A DNA stretch of 64,000 nucleotides from Bacillota bacterium (GCA_023411575.1 JAEYOP010000016.1:1-64000), one strand, 5' to 3'. Numbered from the stretch's first letter, positions 9,234 to 19,011 are shown. Translations and numbers: made by a program. The notes: generated by a model from the letters alone, not told the origin.

Positions 9234-10061
9234 ATGAAAAGCAGCGTATTCAAGACCGAGGCGGGGCGAGACAAGGTTCGGGCCTATTATAACCGCGTGC
9301 TTAGCCGATTCCCCTTCGGGCAGAAATACGTCGGGACCACCTTTGGAAAGACGTTTATGCTGACAGCCGGCCAGGAGTCGAATCCGCCCGTTATTCTGCT
9401 ACACGGCTCCTGCAGTAACAGCGCGTTCTGGTTTCCCGAAATCATGGCCCTGTCCGATACTTTCAGGGTCTATGCCGTCGACATTATCGGCGAGGCCGGA
9501 AACAGCGAGGAATACAGACCCGACCTCAATTCAGACGCTTTTGCAATCTGGATGAAGGAGGTCCTTGGCGCGCTCGGCCTTGAAAGGACCGCTTTAATCG
9601 GCAACTCCCTCGGCGGCTGGATGGCTCTCAAATTCGCAACAGCTTATCCGGAATGCGTCTCCAGGCTGATTCTGCTCGCATCCGCCGGCCTCGCACCAGT
9701 TCGCCCGCAATTCCTTCTTAATGCGGAGCAGACGCGGCAGCCGGACGGAACTGTGCCGGTGGATCCCTCCATTATCGGAGAACAGAGCATCCCGAAGGAA
9801 GTACTGGATTTTATGAATCTGATCGTTGAAAACTACAACCCGATTCCGGACCTGCCGGTATATGGGGACGAACAATTGCTGCGGCTTAACATGCCGGTTT
9901 TATTTATTGACGGGGCTGAGGATGTGATCATTGATGCGGGAACATCGGCGCAAAGGCTCTCCCGGATTACGCCATCCGCCGTAATCCGTTTACTTCCGGA
10001 TTGCGGGCATGTGGTGGCCAATTCCGCGGAATATATCCTTCCGTTTCTTATGATATCCTGA
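9234..10061 (+). CDS. Alpha/beta-hydrolase fold protein
   Basis: A 275-aa cytoplasmic hydrolase. The oxyanion-hole segment ILLHGSCSN is near residue 57, the nucleophile elbow GNSLGGW near 123, an acid in FIDGAEDVI and the catalytic His in DCGHVV near 259, so the triad is complete. AAGGAG stands upstream of the ATG. Family members hydrolyse esters, lactones or C-C bonds; the substrate is not evident. It is cotranscribed with the HTH regulator and converges on the response-regulator gene with an 8-bp gap. Confidence 0.9.
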   Translation: MKSSVFKTEAGRDKVRAYYNRVLSRFPFGQKYVGTTFGKTFMLTAGQESNPPVILLHGSCSNSAFWFPEIMALSDTFRVYAVDIIGEAGNSEEYRPDLNSDAFAIWMKEVLGALGLERTALIGNSLGGWMALKFATAYPECVSRLILLASAGLAPVRPQFLLNAEQTRQPDGTVPVDPSIIGEQSIPKEVLDFMNLIVENYNPIPDLPVYGDEQLLRLNMPVLFIDGAEDVIIDAGTSAQRLSRITPSAVIRLLPDCGHVVANSAEYILPFLMIS

Positions 10062-10069
10062 ATTGCGGT

Positions 10070-10702
10070 TTAGCCCTTCTCCCCCGTGAGATAGTATATG
10101 GCGATCTGGGTCCGATGCTCCAGGCCGGTCTTATCCAGGATGGCGGATATGTAATTCTTGATGGTGCCCTCCGACATGAAAAGCGTGGCGGCAATTTCCT
10201 TGTTGGAAAGGCCCTTGGCGATCAGGGTAACGATCTCCAGCTCCCTGTCGGTAAAAAGCCCCTCCGGGATATTGCCCTTTCTGCCTGCCGACAGCTGACC
10301 CTTGATGATGTCCATTGCAACGTCCTGCATGACCGTACCGCCCTCGTGGACAATCCGGATGGCGTCCATGATCCTGGACGGCGGGCTGCCCTTCAGCAGA
10401 TACCCTTTTGCTCCGTTTTTCACAGCATTGATGATAAAGCTGTCGTCATCAAATGTAGTTAAAATCAGGGGTCGGACGTCCGTCTTCGAGGAAATCTCCC
10501 TTGCCGCCTGAAGCCCGTCCAGCACCGGCATCCTGACGTCCAGAAGCGCCACGTCCACCTTCTCCCGCATGCAGTAATCGACGGCTTTGAGGCCGTTCTC
10601 GACACAGTCGGCCACTTCAAAGCGGTCATCCGTCTGCAGGATGATTTTAAGCCCTTCCCGGATCAATGCGTCGTCGTCCGCTATCAATACCCTAATGGAC
10701 AT
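10070..10702 (-). CDS. NarL/LuxR-type response regulator
   Basis: A 210-aa two-component response regulator. The receiver domain is residues 1-120, with phospho-acceptor Asp in VALLDVRMP (about residue 54). The LuxR-type HTH is at the C-terminus: LTDRELEIVTLIAKGLSNKE and then MSEGTIKNYISAIL. Its start overlaps the 3' end of the adjacent histidine kinase gene by 11 bp, so the two form a coupled kinase-regulator pair. Confidence 0.95.
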   Translation of the reverse strand: MSIRVLIADDDALIREGLKIILQTDDRFEVADCVENGLKAVDYCMREKVDVALLDVRMPVLDGLQAAREISSKTDVRPLILTTFDDDSFIINAVKNGAKGYLLKGSPPSRIMDAIRIVHEGGTVMQDVAMDIIKGQLSAGRKGNIPEGLFTDRELEIVTLIAKGLSNKEIAATLFMSEGTIKNYISAILDKTGLEHRTQIAIYYLTGEKG

Positions 10703-11813
10703 AGCCCACCTCTTCCGCCGGAAGGATCGTAATCACCGAAAAACCGTTGGAGCCGTCCAGGATTAGCTTTCCGCCTGCATTCTCGGTCCTTTCCTCCATA
10801 CCGGCAAGCCCCATTCCCTTTTGGAAGGAAAGGGCCCCTTTTCCGTTGTCGTGCACTTCCGCCTTGATGATTTTCGTCATGACCTCCAGCCGGACATTTA
10901 TGCTGGTGGCGGAGGAATACTTCAAGGCGTTCGTCAGCGCCTCCTTGACATTATCCATGATAATTTTCCACTGGAGGTGCGTGATGGCATCCAGCGAACC
11001 ATTGTAAACCAAAACAGTCCGGATGGGGTTGTTCATCGAGAACTCCTCCAGCATCAGCTTGAGCCGATTGATGCCCAGTTGCTCCGGCGCGGGCTTGATG
11101 GTTCGGAGCGTGGAGCGGATGCTTTCCATGCCTTCCTTGAGGTTTTCCGTCACGGTCCCGAGGATCCCCGCGGCTTTTTCCCGGTCCCTGTCAAGGATCA
11201 TTGCGGCGGCTTCCAATTGGATGATGCTGCCTGCCAGCGTATGCCCGACCTTGTCGTGGATTTTCTGCGCAAGGCTGTTCCTTTCCTCCAGTTGGGACAG
11301 ATAGCGCACCTGCGCTTCGTATTCGCTGCCGGCGTTAAGCCTGACTCGCAGCTCATCGTTCCTGTTTTTCAATTTTTCATTGACCGATTTTACTGCGTCG
11401 AGGGAAGCGGAAAGCCTTTTTGCCAGCAGGAAGACCAAAAGGCAGAACAAGGCGGTCAAGCCGTATTCGGCCAGCATTTTGTCTGCGGCCGCCAGGCCGG
11501 GAAGCACCAAAAAGAGAACCCAGATGTTCACATTGTCCGTAAAACCGGAAACCAACTCAAGGATGTCCGCAGGGATCAGCAGGAGGAACAACGGGTTTGC
11601 TGTTGACGCGGCAATAACCAGGATTGCGGCGCTTGCCAGGAGCAGGCCCCGTTTCAGCGGCAGGCTCCTGAATATGTGCGCCAGCATGCTGCTGCAGACA
11701 TAGATCAATATCAGAAGAACCGAGAGGGGAATGCTCTCCATTCCCCCCTGGACATACCGAATAGCGCAGTACAGCAATATGATCGCTCTGACGCTGATAA
11801 ACCAATTCTCCAT
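10692..11813 (-). CDS. Membrane histidine kinase (HisKA_3 family)
   Basis: A 373-aa sensor kinase. Four to five hydrophobic helices occupy residues 1-140 with no sizable extracellular domain, a coiled-coil linker follows, and the HisKA_3 motif EERNSLAQKIHDKVGH carries the phosphorylated His near residue 195. The HATPase domain has the N-box VKEALTNALKYS and HDNGKGA. This DesK/LiaS-like intramembrane-sensing layout commonly monitors membrane state or cell-envelope stress. It is coupled to the NarL regulator downstream. Its short leader contains a two-part hairpin (11828-11874). Confidence 0.93.
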   Translation of the reverse strand: MENWFISVRAIILLYCAIRYVQGGMESIPLSVLLILIYVCSSMLAHIFRSLPLKRGLLLASAAILVIAASTANPLFLLLIPADILELVSGFTDNVNIWVLFLVLPGLAAADKMLAEYGLTALFCLLVFLLAKRLSASLDAVKSVNEKLKNRNDELRVRLNAGSEYEAQVRYLSQLEERNSLAQKIHDKVGHTLAGSIIQLEAAAMILDRDREKAAGILGTVTENLKEGMESIRSTLRTIKPAPEQLGINRLKLMLEEFSMNNPIRTVLVYNGSLDAITHLQWKIIMDNVKEALTNALKYSSATSINVRLEVMTKIIKAEVHDNGKGALSFQKGMGLAGMEERTENAGGKLILDGSNGFSVITILPAEEVGYVH

Positions 11814-11827
11814 ACAACCTCACATAC

Positions 11828-11874
11828 GGGGCAGGTTCCGGGACAGGAGGACCGGTACATTGTCCCTCTGCCCC
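11828..11874. repeat. Two-part hairpin between the M29 peptidase and the kinase gene
   Basis: Outer arms GGGGCAG (11828-11834) and CTGCCCC (11868-11874) enclose inner arms GGGACA (11840-11845) and TGTCCC (11861-11866). It starts 12 nt past the peptidase stop codon and lies in the leader of the kinase gene, with no T-run. It may be an mRNA 3' end, a processing site or an operator. Confidence 0.5.
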
Positions 11875-11886
11875 ATCCGATCTGTT

Positions 11887-13002
11887 CTATTTCAGGTTCT
11901 CGGGATTGAGGCACTGCAGCTCCTCCGGTATGAAAATCCCGTCCCTTCGGATCAGCACATCGTCGAACCAGATGTCTCCGCCGCCGTATTCGGGCCGCTG
12001 AATAAAGACCAGATCCCAGTGGATCGCCGACTTGTTTCCGTTGTTGCAATCGTCGTAGCAGCTTCCGGGGGTAAAGTGCAGGCTTCCCATGATTTTTTCA
12101 TCGAAAAGGGTATCCTTCATCGGTTTTTCGATGTAGGGATTGAAGCCGAGGGAGAATTCGCCCACATAGCGCGCGCCCTCGTCCGTATTAAAAATTTCAT
12201 TGATTTTTTCCGTATTGTTGGCTGTGGCTTTTATAATCTTGCCGTCCTTGAATTCCAGGACAATGTTTTCATACGTGAAGCCCTGGTATTTTGCCGGGGT
12301 GTTGTAGCTGATAACGCCGTTGACCGAATCTTTTACCGGGGCCGTGAACAGCTCTCCGTCCGGGATGTTCCGCTTCCCTTCGCATTTCCTGGGGGGCAGG
12401 CCCTTGATGGAGAAGGTCAGGTCCGTATTTTTGCCGGTGATCCGGACCCGGTCCGTCTCTTCCATGACCTTCAGCAGGTTGTCCATTGCCAGGGACATCT
12501 TCGAATAGTCCAGATTGCAGACATTGAAATAGAAGTCCTCGAAGGCCTCCGTGGACATCTCGGCCATCTGGGCCATGGCGGGATTCGGATACCGGAGGAT
12601 CACCCATTTGGTATGCTCCACCCGCTGCTCCGAATGGACCGGCTCCATAAAAAGCTTGTTGTAAAGCTTCATTTTTTCATGGGGCACGTCCCCCAGCTCA
12701 TTCGAGTTTTCCGCAACGCGGACGCCGATGTAAGCATCCATCTGTTTCATCCTGGCCAGCTCGAAATCGGCCGTCAGCTTTATTTGCTCCTCAGTGCAGC
12801 CATTGAGCAGCGCACGCTGGATTTCGTCGTTTTTGACCGTGACGAAGGGAAGCCCGCCCGCCTTGTATACTTCATTCACCAGGGCTTTGGCAAGGGGCAG
12901 CTCATACCCCCTGAGCTCGATCAGCACCTTCTCGCCCGGCTTCACCTCGCAGGAATAATTCACCAGATTCTGGGCCAGCTTTTCTATTCTCGGGTCTGTC
13001 AT
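11887..13002 (-). CDS. M29-family metal-dependent aminopeptidase
   Basis: A 371-aa cytoplasmic aminopeptidase of the AmpS/thermophilic type. Expected metal ligands are visible: Glu in NIPDGELF, Glu in VGEFSLG, His in GSLHFTPG, and His and Asp in SAIHWDLV. The N-terminal domain begins TDPRIEKLAQNLVNYS as in the family. Its start codon overlaps the stop of the PepF gene by 4 bp, so the two peptidases are translationally coupled and probably act successively: oligopeptide cleavage, then removal of N-terminal residues. Confidence 0.93.
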   Translation of the reverse strand: MTDPRIEKLAQNLVNYSCEVKPGEKVLIELRGYELPLAKALVNEVYKAGGLPFVTVKNDEIQRALLNGCTEEQIKLTADFELARMKQMDAYIGVRVAENSNELGDVPHEKMKLYNKLFMEPVHSEQRVEHTKWVILRYPNPAMAQMAEMSTEAFEDFYFNVCNLDYSKMSLAMDNLLKVMEETDRVRITGKNTDLTFSIKGLPPRKCEGKRNIPDGELFTAPVKDSVNGVISYNTPAKYQGFTYENIVLEFKDGKIIKATANNTEKINEIFNTDEGARYVGEFSLGFNPYIEKPMKDTLFDEKIMGSLHFTPGSCYDDCNNGNKSAIHWDLVFIQRPEYGGGDIWFDDVLIRRDGIFIPEELQCLNPENLK

Positions 13003-14807
13003 ATGCTTTTCTCCAATTCATTCAATATGTTTTCAAATACCTTCAGCGCATCTTCTACCGGCTTCGGCTCGGAAAGGTCCACTCCGGCCTTCTTCAGCAG
13101 CTCCAGCGGATAATCGGAACCGCCGCTCTTCAGGAAATTCGTGTACCGCTCCACGGCCGGCGTCCCTTCCCTGAGGATCTGCTGCGAAAGCGAGGTGGCG
13201 GCGGAGATTCCCGTCGCGTATTTGTACACATAGAAGCCGGAATAGAAATGCGGAATCCTCGACCATTCCATATCAATTTCGCTGTCCAAGGTCACTTCCG
13301 CCCCGAAATATTTCTCGTTCAGACCCCTGTAAACCCGGCAAAGCTCCTCCGCCGTCAGGGCCTCTCCGTTTTGCACCATGGCATGGGTGAGCTTCTCAAA
13401 CTCGGCGAACATGGTCTGCCGGAACAGCGTTCCGCGGAACTCCTCCAGGTAATGATTGAGCAGATACGCCTTTTCTTTCCCGTCTGCCGTATTGGCCAGC
13501 AGATAATGGATCAGCAGCGACTCGTTGACGGTGGATGCAACCTCTGCCACGAAAATCTTGTATTCCGAATAAATATAGGGCTGTGTCTTGTTGGTATAGT
13601 ACGAATGCAGTGCATGGCCCATCTCATGCGCCAGGGTAAACACGTCGTTTATCGTGCCCTGGTAATTCAGCAACACATAGGGATGGGTCAGGTGCGTGCC
13701 CCACGAATAGGCGCCGCTGGTTTTTCCCTGATTCTCGTAAACGTCGATCCAGCCCGATTTGAAAGCGTTCTCCAGGTCGGTCAGATAACCGCAGCCCATG
13801 GGCGCCAGACCCTTCAGCACAACATCCAAGGCGTCCTCGTAGGAGTACTTCTTCGGCGGCTCCTCAACGATCGGCACATACAGATCATACATGTGCAGTT
13901 CATCCAGGCTGAGCGCTTTCTTGCGGAGCCTCAGATACCGGTGGAGCAAAGGCAGGTTCCTGTTAACCGTGTCGATCAGGTTGTCATAAACGGAGACCGG
14001 AACATTGTCCGCATCCAGGGAAGCACTCCGGCTGGATTCGTACTTGCGCACCGTAGCGTAAAATTTATCCGATTTGATGTTGTTGTTGAACGATGCCGCC
14101 AGCGTGTTTTTCATGGCGGTGTAGGATTTGTACAGGGCGTGGAACGCATCCTCCCTCACCCTTCTGTCCTTCGACTCCAGGAACTTGATATACCGGCCTT
14201 TGGTCACTTCCACCTCTTCGCCGTTTTCATCCTTGATGAAGTCGAACTTGATGTCCGCATTGTTGAACATGGTGAAAATATCGGACGGCGCATGGGAAAT
14301 CTCGGCGGAAAGCGCCAGCAATTCCTCCTCCCGGTCCGACAGGATGTGCTGCTTCTGCCTCAGCAGCTCATGGAAATACTGCCGGTACAAGCCCATTCCT
14401 TCTACTTCGTCAATGCTCCTTTTCAGCACTTCCTCGTTAATGGAGAGGATCTCCGGCACGATAAACGCTACGGAAGCGTAGACCTCTGTTCCAAGAGCCA
14501 TTGCCCGGTCCGTCAGCGCCTGGTATTTGGGCTCCGCGTTGTTCTCATCCCGCCTCATCCGGGCATAGACGAACAGCTTGTCATTGAGGGCCATCATTTC
14601 GTCGCTGACCCGGAGGCATTCCAGCAGCGTTTTCATATCCTTCGCAAGCTTGCCCCTATACGCGCCGACGTCGGCGGCCATCTGCCGGATTTTGCTGAAG
14701 TCCTTTTCCCAGTCGGCGTCACTTGCGTATATATCCTCAAGCTTCCACTTATATTTTACATCAATTTCATCTCTGGCAGGCAGCGCATTGTTTTTCTTTT
14801 CAGCCAT
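12999..14807 (-). CDS. pepF: Oligoendopeptidase F
   Basis: A 602-aa zinc metallopeptidase of family M3B. The zinc motif HEMGH is at about residues 392-396, followed by ALHSYYTN, with the third ligand Glu in FVAEVASTVNE. I start at MAEKKNNALP (ATG at 14807) because AGAGGTGA lies just upstream and the length then matches the family; an in-frame ATG at 14879 adds 24 poorly supported residues. It hydrolyses short peptides in the cytoplasm and is coupled to the M29 aminopeptidase. Confidence 0.95.
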   Translation of the reverse strand: MAEKKNNALPARDEIDVKYKWKLEDIYASDADWEKDFSKIRQMAADVGAYRGKLAKDMKTLLECLRVSDEMMALNDKLFVYARMRRDENNAEPKYQALTDRAMALGTEVYASVAFIVPEILSINEEVLKRSIDEVEGMGLYRQYFHELLRQKQHILSDREEELLALSAEISHAPSDIFTMFNNADIKFDFIKDENGEEVEVTKGRYIKFLESKDRRVREDAFHALYKSYTAMKNTLAASFNNNIKSDKFYATVRKYESSRSASLDADNVPVSVYDNLIDTVNRNLPLLHRYLRLRKKALSLDELHMYDLYVPIVEEPPKKYSYEDALDVVLKGLAPMGCGYLTDLENAFKSGWIDVYENQGKTSGAYSWGTHLTHPYVLLNYQGTINDVFTLAHEMGHALHSYYTNKTQPYIYSEYKIFVAEVASTVNESLLIHYLLANTADGKEKAYLLNHYLEEFRGTLFRQTMFAEFEKLTHAMVQNGEALTAEELCRVYRGLNEKYFGAEVTLDSEIDMEWSRIPHFYSGFYVYKYATGISAATSLSQQILREGTPAVERYTNFLKSGGSDYPLELLKKAGVDLSEPKPVEDALKVFENILNELEKSI

Positions 14808-15200
14808 ACATTCACCTCTCAGGCTCCCTTTCGGGGAATTTTTGATATGCCGGGCATACCTCCCGGCCATTCTCAACACGTCAGTTTCTTGGCGTTCTTT
14901 ACATATTATATCCCCGCCACAGAAATTTTACCAGTATTTATAATGTCGGCAGAGGGCAGGATGGCGGTCAAAGCTTCGTTTTGACCATTATCCACAATTT
15001 TTATCTCTCCTCCGGGGTTCTATGCGTGCCCGGCGAGCTGAACGGCGTGGCTGCTGCGGCCGACAAGCCGGGAGATAGCCTTTCCCAGCCGCACAGGCTG
15101 CGGCAGGCGGAAATCCTGGGAGAAAACCTTCTTATGTGCACTCGCGGATTAAGAGAAAAATGAGAGAATGAGGGGGATGGAATGATAAAGGCGGCAGGCA
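14808..15200. other. Gene-free stretch between pepF and the SLH protein gene
   Basis: 393 bp with no convincing gene. It contains a 7-bp inverted repeat GGTCAAA (14966-14972) and TTTGACC (14980-14986) that could belong to the pepF promoter region, and the short dyad CCGCA/TGCGG in the 3' flank of the SLH gene. I found no consensus promoter. Confidence 0.4.
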
Positions 15201-18200
15201 TTATTGCGCGGCCACCGCATTCATCTTGTTCATTGTCCTGTACAGCAGTACGGCGGCCTGCGCCCTTGTTGCCGTAAGCTGCGGTCCCACAGAGTAGACG
15301 GACACGCCCTCCATTATTCCCTCGCCGACGATTGTTGCCATGCTGGACATTGCAGCAGGGTTAATTTTGTTCTTATCCGTAAACTTCTCAAGGGCGGAGT
15401 TGTCGTGAATCTTCAGTTGCTGGCCTTTCGCTTCCATGACCTTGAAGAGCAGGACGGCAATTTCTTCCCTGGTAATCGCTTTTTCCGGGTAGAACCGGTT
15501 GGTTGAATCGGCTGAAATAATCCCCAGATTTTCCGCGATCATGACCTCCTTGTAATACCACTTATTGGACTTCACATCCGCAAGGCTGCCCACGGGAGCC
15601 GTTTCCAGGCCGAAGGCCCGGACCACCATCGCCGTGAATTCCGCCTTTGTCACGGTGTTGTTGGGCATATAGCTCGTTGCGGTGACACCCTTCATGATCC
15701 CCATGCCGGCAAGGTTCTCAATGGCATCCTTTGCCCAGGATACGGATTTCAGGTCGGAAAAGGTCTGCTTCGTATTGGTTTTGGCCTCAACGGCGCTGCT
15801 TTCCGACGAGCCGGTGGAATTGTACGAGACGACCTTGTACGAATACCGCATCCCTGCGGTGAGATTGCTGTCCGTATAGGATGTATTATTCTTCCCTACT
15901 TCGGCCAGCACGTCGTAATAATAGCCATTGGAAGGCTTCCTCATAATCCGGAATACGTCTTCGCTGTCAGAGTTATCCTTCCAGGTAATCCTGATTTGCG
16001 ACGCCGACAGGGCCGTCGCCACTACGTTCGACGGCGCAGCCGGTATTGCGGTGGAAACGAGTATTTCCTCGCTGAGGGAATCCGAATTTCCGCTGTTGCT
16101 GTAGGCACGAATCCTGAAATAGTATTTTGTGTATGGATTGAGGTTTGTTACGTTATACGCGGTGACGTTGGGATCAAGCCAGGATAGAATGTTCCATTCC
16201 CCATCCCCGCCGATTTTCCATTCCACCTTGAAGCCGTTTTCATTGTCGGAGGTGTCCGTCCACCGCAGCAATACCTGCGTACTGGAAACATAGCTATAGT
16301 TGAGGCCCGACGGCGGGTTTATAAGGCCGGAGCCTATGGAAGCCGTGTTGGAATACGGTGAATACAGCGCACCGGTGGCCACGTATGCCCTGACCATATA
16401 GGAATATTGCACGCCTTTTTGGATCGTGTTGTCCGTATAGGTAGTTATGTTTTGGTCTACGGTTGCATATAAAGTGTAAGTGCCCGCCCCGTATATATAG
16501 CGCCATATTTCAAACCCGGTCTCATCGGTGGAATTGTCCTTCCATTTGAGCTGAACGGCGGAATTGGTCGTAATCGTCACCGAAAGCTGGGAAGGAGCGT
16601 CCAGATAAAGGTTCTGGACCGTGATCGTATTGGAATAAACCGATTCGTTGGTGGTGGTCCTGGCCTTTATCCGGTAGGTATAGGAAGCGCTCGGCACCAG
16701 TCCCGTATTGTCGTACCAGCCCACCGTTGTATAACTGACCGTCGTCAGCGCGCTGAAGCTGCCGTTGGGCATTTTTCTTTCAATGATTACGTCCGCTGTG
16801 CCCGAATTGCCGGACCACGACAGATAAATCGTATTATTGGCCGCGGCGCTGCCGGTCAGGGTAAGGTTTCCAAGGTTCGTATACGCGCCGATTCCGATGT
16901 CGTTGTTGGGATAGGGCAGGCCCGAAGAGCCCGTTCCCATGGATTTCCGGACCCGGTAAAAATAGCGGGTATTGGCCGCAAGGCCGGTGTCGCTGTATTT
17001 CAGCACGCCGAGAGCGGTGGTATTGATAACGGCCCAGGTGCCGTCCGTCCCGGTTTTGCGCTCAATGATCGTATTATAATTTCCCGTGCCGGTATAGCCC
17101 CAGGAAAGATCCAGCCTGGAGGCGGAGACCGGGGTGACCGTCAGTGAGACCGGCGCAATGGAATCCCATGCGCTGACCGTTACCTCGCTCGTATACGCGG
17201 AATCGCCAAGCGCATTGTATGAGCGGATTCTGTAGATATACGTAGTTCCGGTGGAAACCGCATTGTCCGTATAGGTGGTTGTATTGGCCGGAAGCGTGGC
17301 GATTGGTACAAATACACCGCCTGTATCCGTCATCCGCTCAATCTTGAACCCGGTCTCATTGGTGGAGTTATCCGTCCAACTGAGCGTAACGGCCGAAGTG
17401 GAAACAACGCTGGCCGTCAGGGAGGAAGGAGCCGCCGGATAAGTAAGCGAGATGCTGGCCTCCGCCGCGGCGGAATAATCCGAGTCGGAATTATATGCCC
17501 GCACGCGATAGGTATAAATCGCCCCGGGGGTCATGTTCACCGTATCCTTGCAGAAAGTCACACCGCTATCGCATATGGCGACCTGGGAGTATGAATTATC
17601 CGTAAGCTTTCTCAGCACCTGCGTTCTTGCCGTGCTGCCCTCCCCGTTGATCCAGGAAATCGTGATTGTGCCGGTATCATAAGTCAGCGTCAAGTTCGTC
17701 GGCGCCGGCAATCCTCTGGTGGTTTCCGATATATTGCTATAGCCCGAATAGCTGCTTTCGGTTTTCGCACCGATCCTGTACCGGTACTGACCGCCGGTTG
17801 GAGGCGTATCGGTGGCACTGGCACCTGAAAGGGAGCTGTTTACAATAGACCATGCCTCCCAGGAGGTACCGTTCCATTTGGAGCGTTCAAGCTGAAATTG
17901 TGTAATTTGCGGGAAGGCCGACCAGGATACAATAGCGACGCCGTTTGAGATAGAGGCGGTTACCGTGGGGGCGTCAATCGGTGTAACACCGACCGCTACC
18001 GGGTTGCTTGCCCCATAAGGGCTATTGGACAGAATGCTGTACCATCTGATGTCCATACCGGCCAGTTTTATGGCGGCGTTCGTCGTCGCGCCGCTGCTCG
18101 ACGTATGGCCGCTGCTGTCGGTCAAGGTGCTGCCCGTCGCTGCGGCGGAGCTTTTCCAGGTCAGAAGAACTTCTTTCGCATTGATATCATAAACGGCCTT

Positions 18201-18611
18201 TACCTCATAAGGATCGATGATTTTACTCGTTTTCGCCACCGCCGTTTTTTCGTCCAACTGGATGGCCGAGCCGGTATCGGAATACGCCCGGACGGTATAG
18301 GTATATTCATTATCGGGAACCAGGCCGGTATCAACATATGCAAGCGAATCGTACACATCGTTCACGAGAATGCCGGACAAAGTCGTTATACTGCCATGTC
18401 CGTCATTTCTCGTCAGTTGATACATCTCCGCTCCCGCCACAGAGGACCAGCCCAGTTCTATTTTCGTATCCGTGTCCGGCTTGTGGGGGAATGCCGTAAA
18501 GCTCATCGCATAGGCCCCCTGGAAACCGAGTATGAAGATTGCCGCCATGAATCCGAAAAGAAGAAGAGCCCTCCTGGCCGCTTTGATATTTTTGCTTATG
18601 TAAAATTTCAT
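15201..18611 (-). CDS. Secreted surface protein with ten FN3-like repeats and three SLH repeats
   Basis: A 1136-aa exported protein. Its signal peptide is AARRALLLFGFMAAIFILGF ending near AYA. About ten fibronectin-III-like repeats of 85-95 residues follow, each with a TLSW/IRITWKD strand motif and a YxYRVRAY strand. Several share the near-identical WKDNS(T/S)(D/N)ETGF segment, showing recent internal duplication. Three SLH repeats from about residue 955 (FSDLKSVSWAKDAIENLAGM, DVKSNKWYYKEV, FTDKNKI) anchor it to wall polysaccharide. The start at 18611 is preceded by GGGGGG. No catalytic domain is visible, so it is probably adhesive or a scaffold. Confidence 0.92.
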   Translation of the reverse strand: MKFYISKNIKAARRALLLFGFMAAIFILGFQGAYAMSFTAFPHKPDTDTKIELGWSSVAGAEMYQLTRNDGHGSITTLSGILVNDVYDSLAYVDTGLVPDNEYTYTVRAYSDTGSAIQLDEKTAVAKTSKIIDPYEVKAVYDINAKEVLLTWKSSAAATGSTLTDSSGHTSSSGATTNAAIKLAGMDIRWYSILSNSPYGASNPVAVGVTPIDAPTVTASISNGVAIVSWSAFPQITQFQLERSKWNGTSWEAWSIVNSSLSGASATDTPPTGGQYRYRIGAKTESSYSGYSNISETTRGLPAPTNLTLTYDTGTITISWINGEGSTARTQVLRKLTDNSYSQVAICDSGVTFCKDTVNMTPGAIYTYRVRAYNSDSDYSAAAEASISLTYPAAPSSLTASVVSTSAVTLSWTDNSTNETGFKIERMTDTGGVFVPIATLPANTTTYTDNAVSTGTTYIYRIRSYNALGDSAYTSEVTVSAWDSIAPVSLTVTPVSASRLDLSWGYTGTGNYNTIIERKTGTDGTWAVINTTALGVLKYSDTGLAANTRYFYRVRKSMGTGSSGLPYPNNDIGIGAYTNLGNLTLTGSAAANNTIYLSWSGNSGTADVIIERKMPNGSFSALTTVSYTTVGWYDNTGLVPSASYTYRIKARTTTNESVYSNTITVQNLYLDAPSQLSVTITTNSAVQLKWKDNSTDETGFEIWRYIYGAGTYTLYATVDQNITTYTDNTIQKGVQYSYMVRAYVATGALYSPYSNTASIGSGLINPPSGLNYSYVSSTQVLLRWTDTSDNENGFKVEWKIGGDGEWNILSWLDPNVTAYNVTNLNPYTKYYFRIRAYSNSGNSDSLSEEILVSTAIPAAPSNVVATALSASQIRITWKDNSDSEDVFRIMRKPSNGYYYDVLAEVGKNNTSYTDSNLTAGMRYSYKVVSYNSTGSSESSAVEAKTNTKQTFSDLKSVSWAKDAIENLAGMGIMKGVTATSYMPNNTVTKAEFTAMVVRAFGLETAPVGSLADVKSNKWYYKEVMIAENLGIISADSTNRFYPEKAITREEIAVLLFKVMEAKGQQLKIHDNSALEKFTDKNKINPAAMSSMATIVGEGIMEGVSVYSVGPQLTATRAQAAVLLYRTMNKMNAVAAQ

Positions 18612-18708
18612 AATAGCCCCCCGAAAAAGCATATTCCAATATGTATATCGGCATACGGGGGCTTATGTTTAACAGGGAGTGGTACTGTAAAGGAATTTAA
18701 AGGCACAT

Positions 18709-18737
18709 TTGACTTTTTATAAAAAGCTGCATATAAT
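18709..18737 (+). promoter_or_regulatory. Promoter of the T-box/ileS transcript
   Basis: TTGACT (18709-18714), a 17-bp spacer and TATAAT (18732-18737) form a strong sigma-A promoter directly upstream of the T-box leader. Confidence 0.8.
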
Positions 18738-18743
18738 AATCGC

Positions 18744-19011
18744 ATAAAAGCGACGATGGAGAGAGTAAGTTTCATCCAAAAGCCACAGTGAGCCAGGAAG
18801 AGTGAAAACCTGGCGCCGGTAGGGTGTTTCAGAAAATCGCTCTTGAGCTGCGTGCCGAACGGCTTGCCAAGTAGGTTGCGACGGATTTCCTCCGTTACGG
18901 GGAACGCATATGCTTGTATGGCGTAAAGGGTGGTATAACGATAGCCCCGATCAGACAGGATCAGCTTTCGTCCCGTGCGTAGTCGTATGGGGGAAGGCTT
19001 TTTTATTTGCC
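18744..19011 (+). promoter_or_regulatory. T-box riboswitch leader for isoleucyl-tRNA synthetase
   Basis: A leader of about 270 nt with T-box hallmarks: a GAGAGAG-rich start of stem I, the T-box core AGGGTGGTATAACG (18927-18940) whose TGG pairs with the uncharged tRNA end, and a terminal terminator. A candidate specifier ATC (Ile) is at 18836-18838 in a loop opposite the GAGAG strand. Uncharged tRNA-Ile should favour the antiterminator and switch on the synthetase gene at 19113. The specifier assignment is my inference; the T-box call is firm. Confidence 0.85.
18964..19006 (+). terminator. T-box-controlled intrinsic terminator
   Basis: GCTTTCGTCCC pairs imperfectly with GGGGGAAGGC across a 14-nt loop and is followed by TTTTTTATTT. 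It competes with the T-box antiterminator. Confidence 0.75.

Noticed and set aside
11731..13113. 460-aa plus-strand frame opposite the M29 peptidase
   Set aside because: The peptidase has all metal ligands on the minus strand; the other frame is compositional.
13248..14984. 578-aa plus-strand frame opposite pepF
   Set aside because: Antisense to an intact HEMGH peptidase, with no motif of its own.
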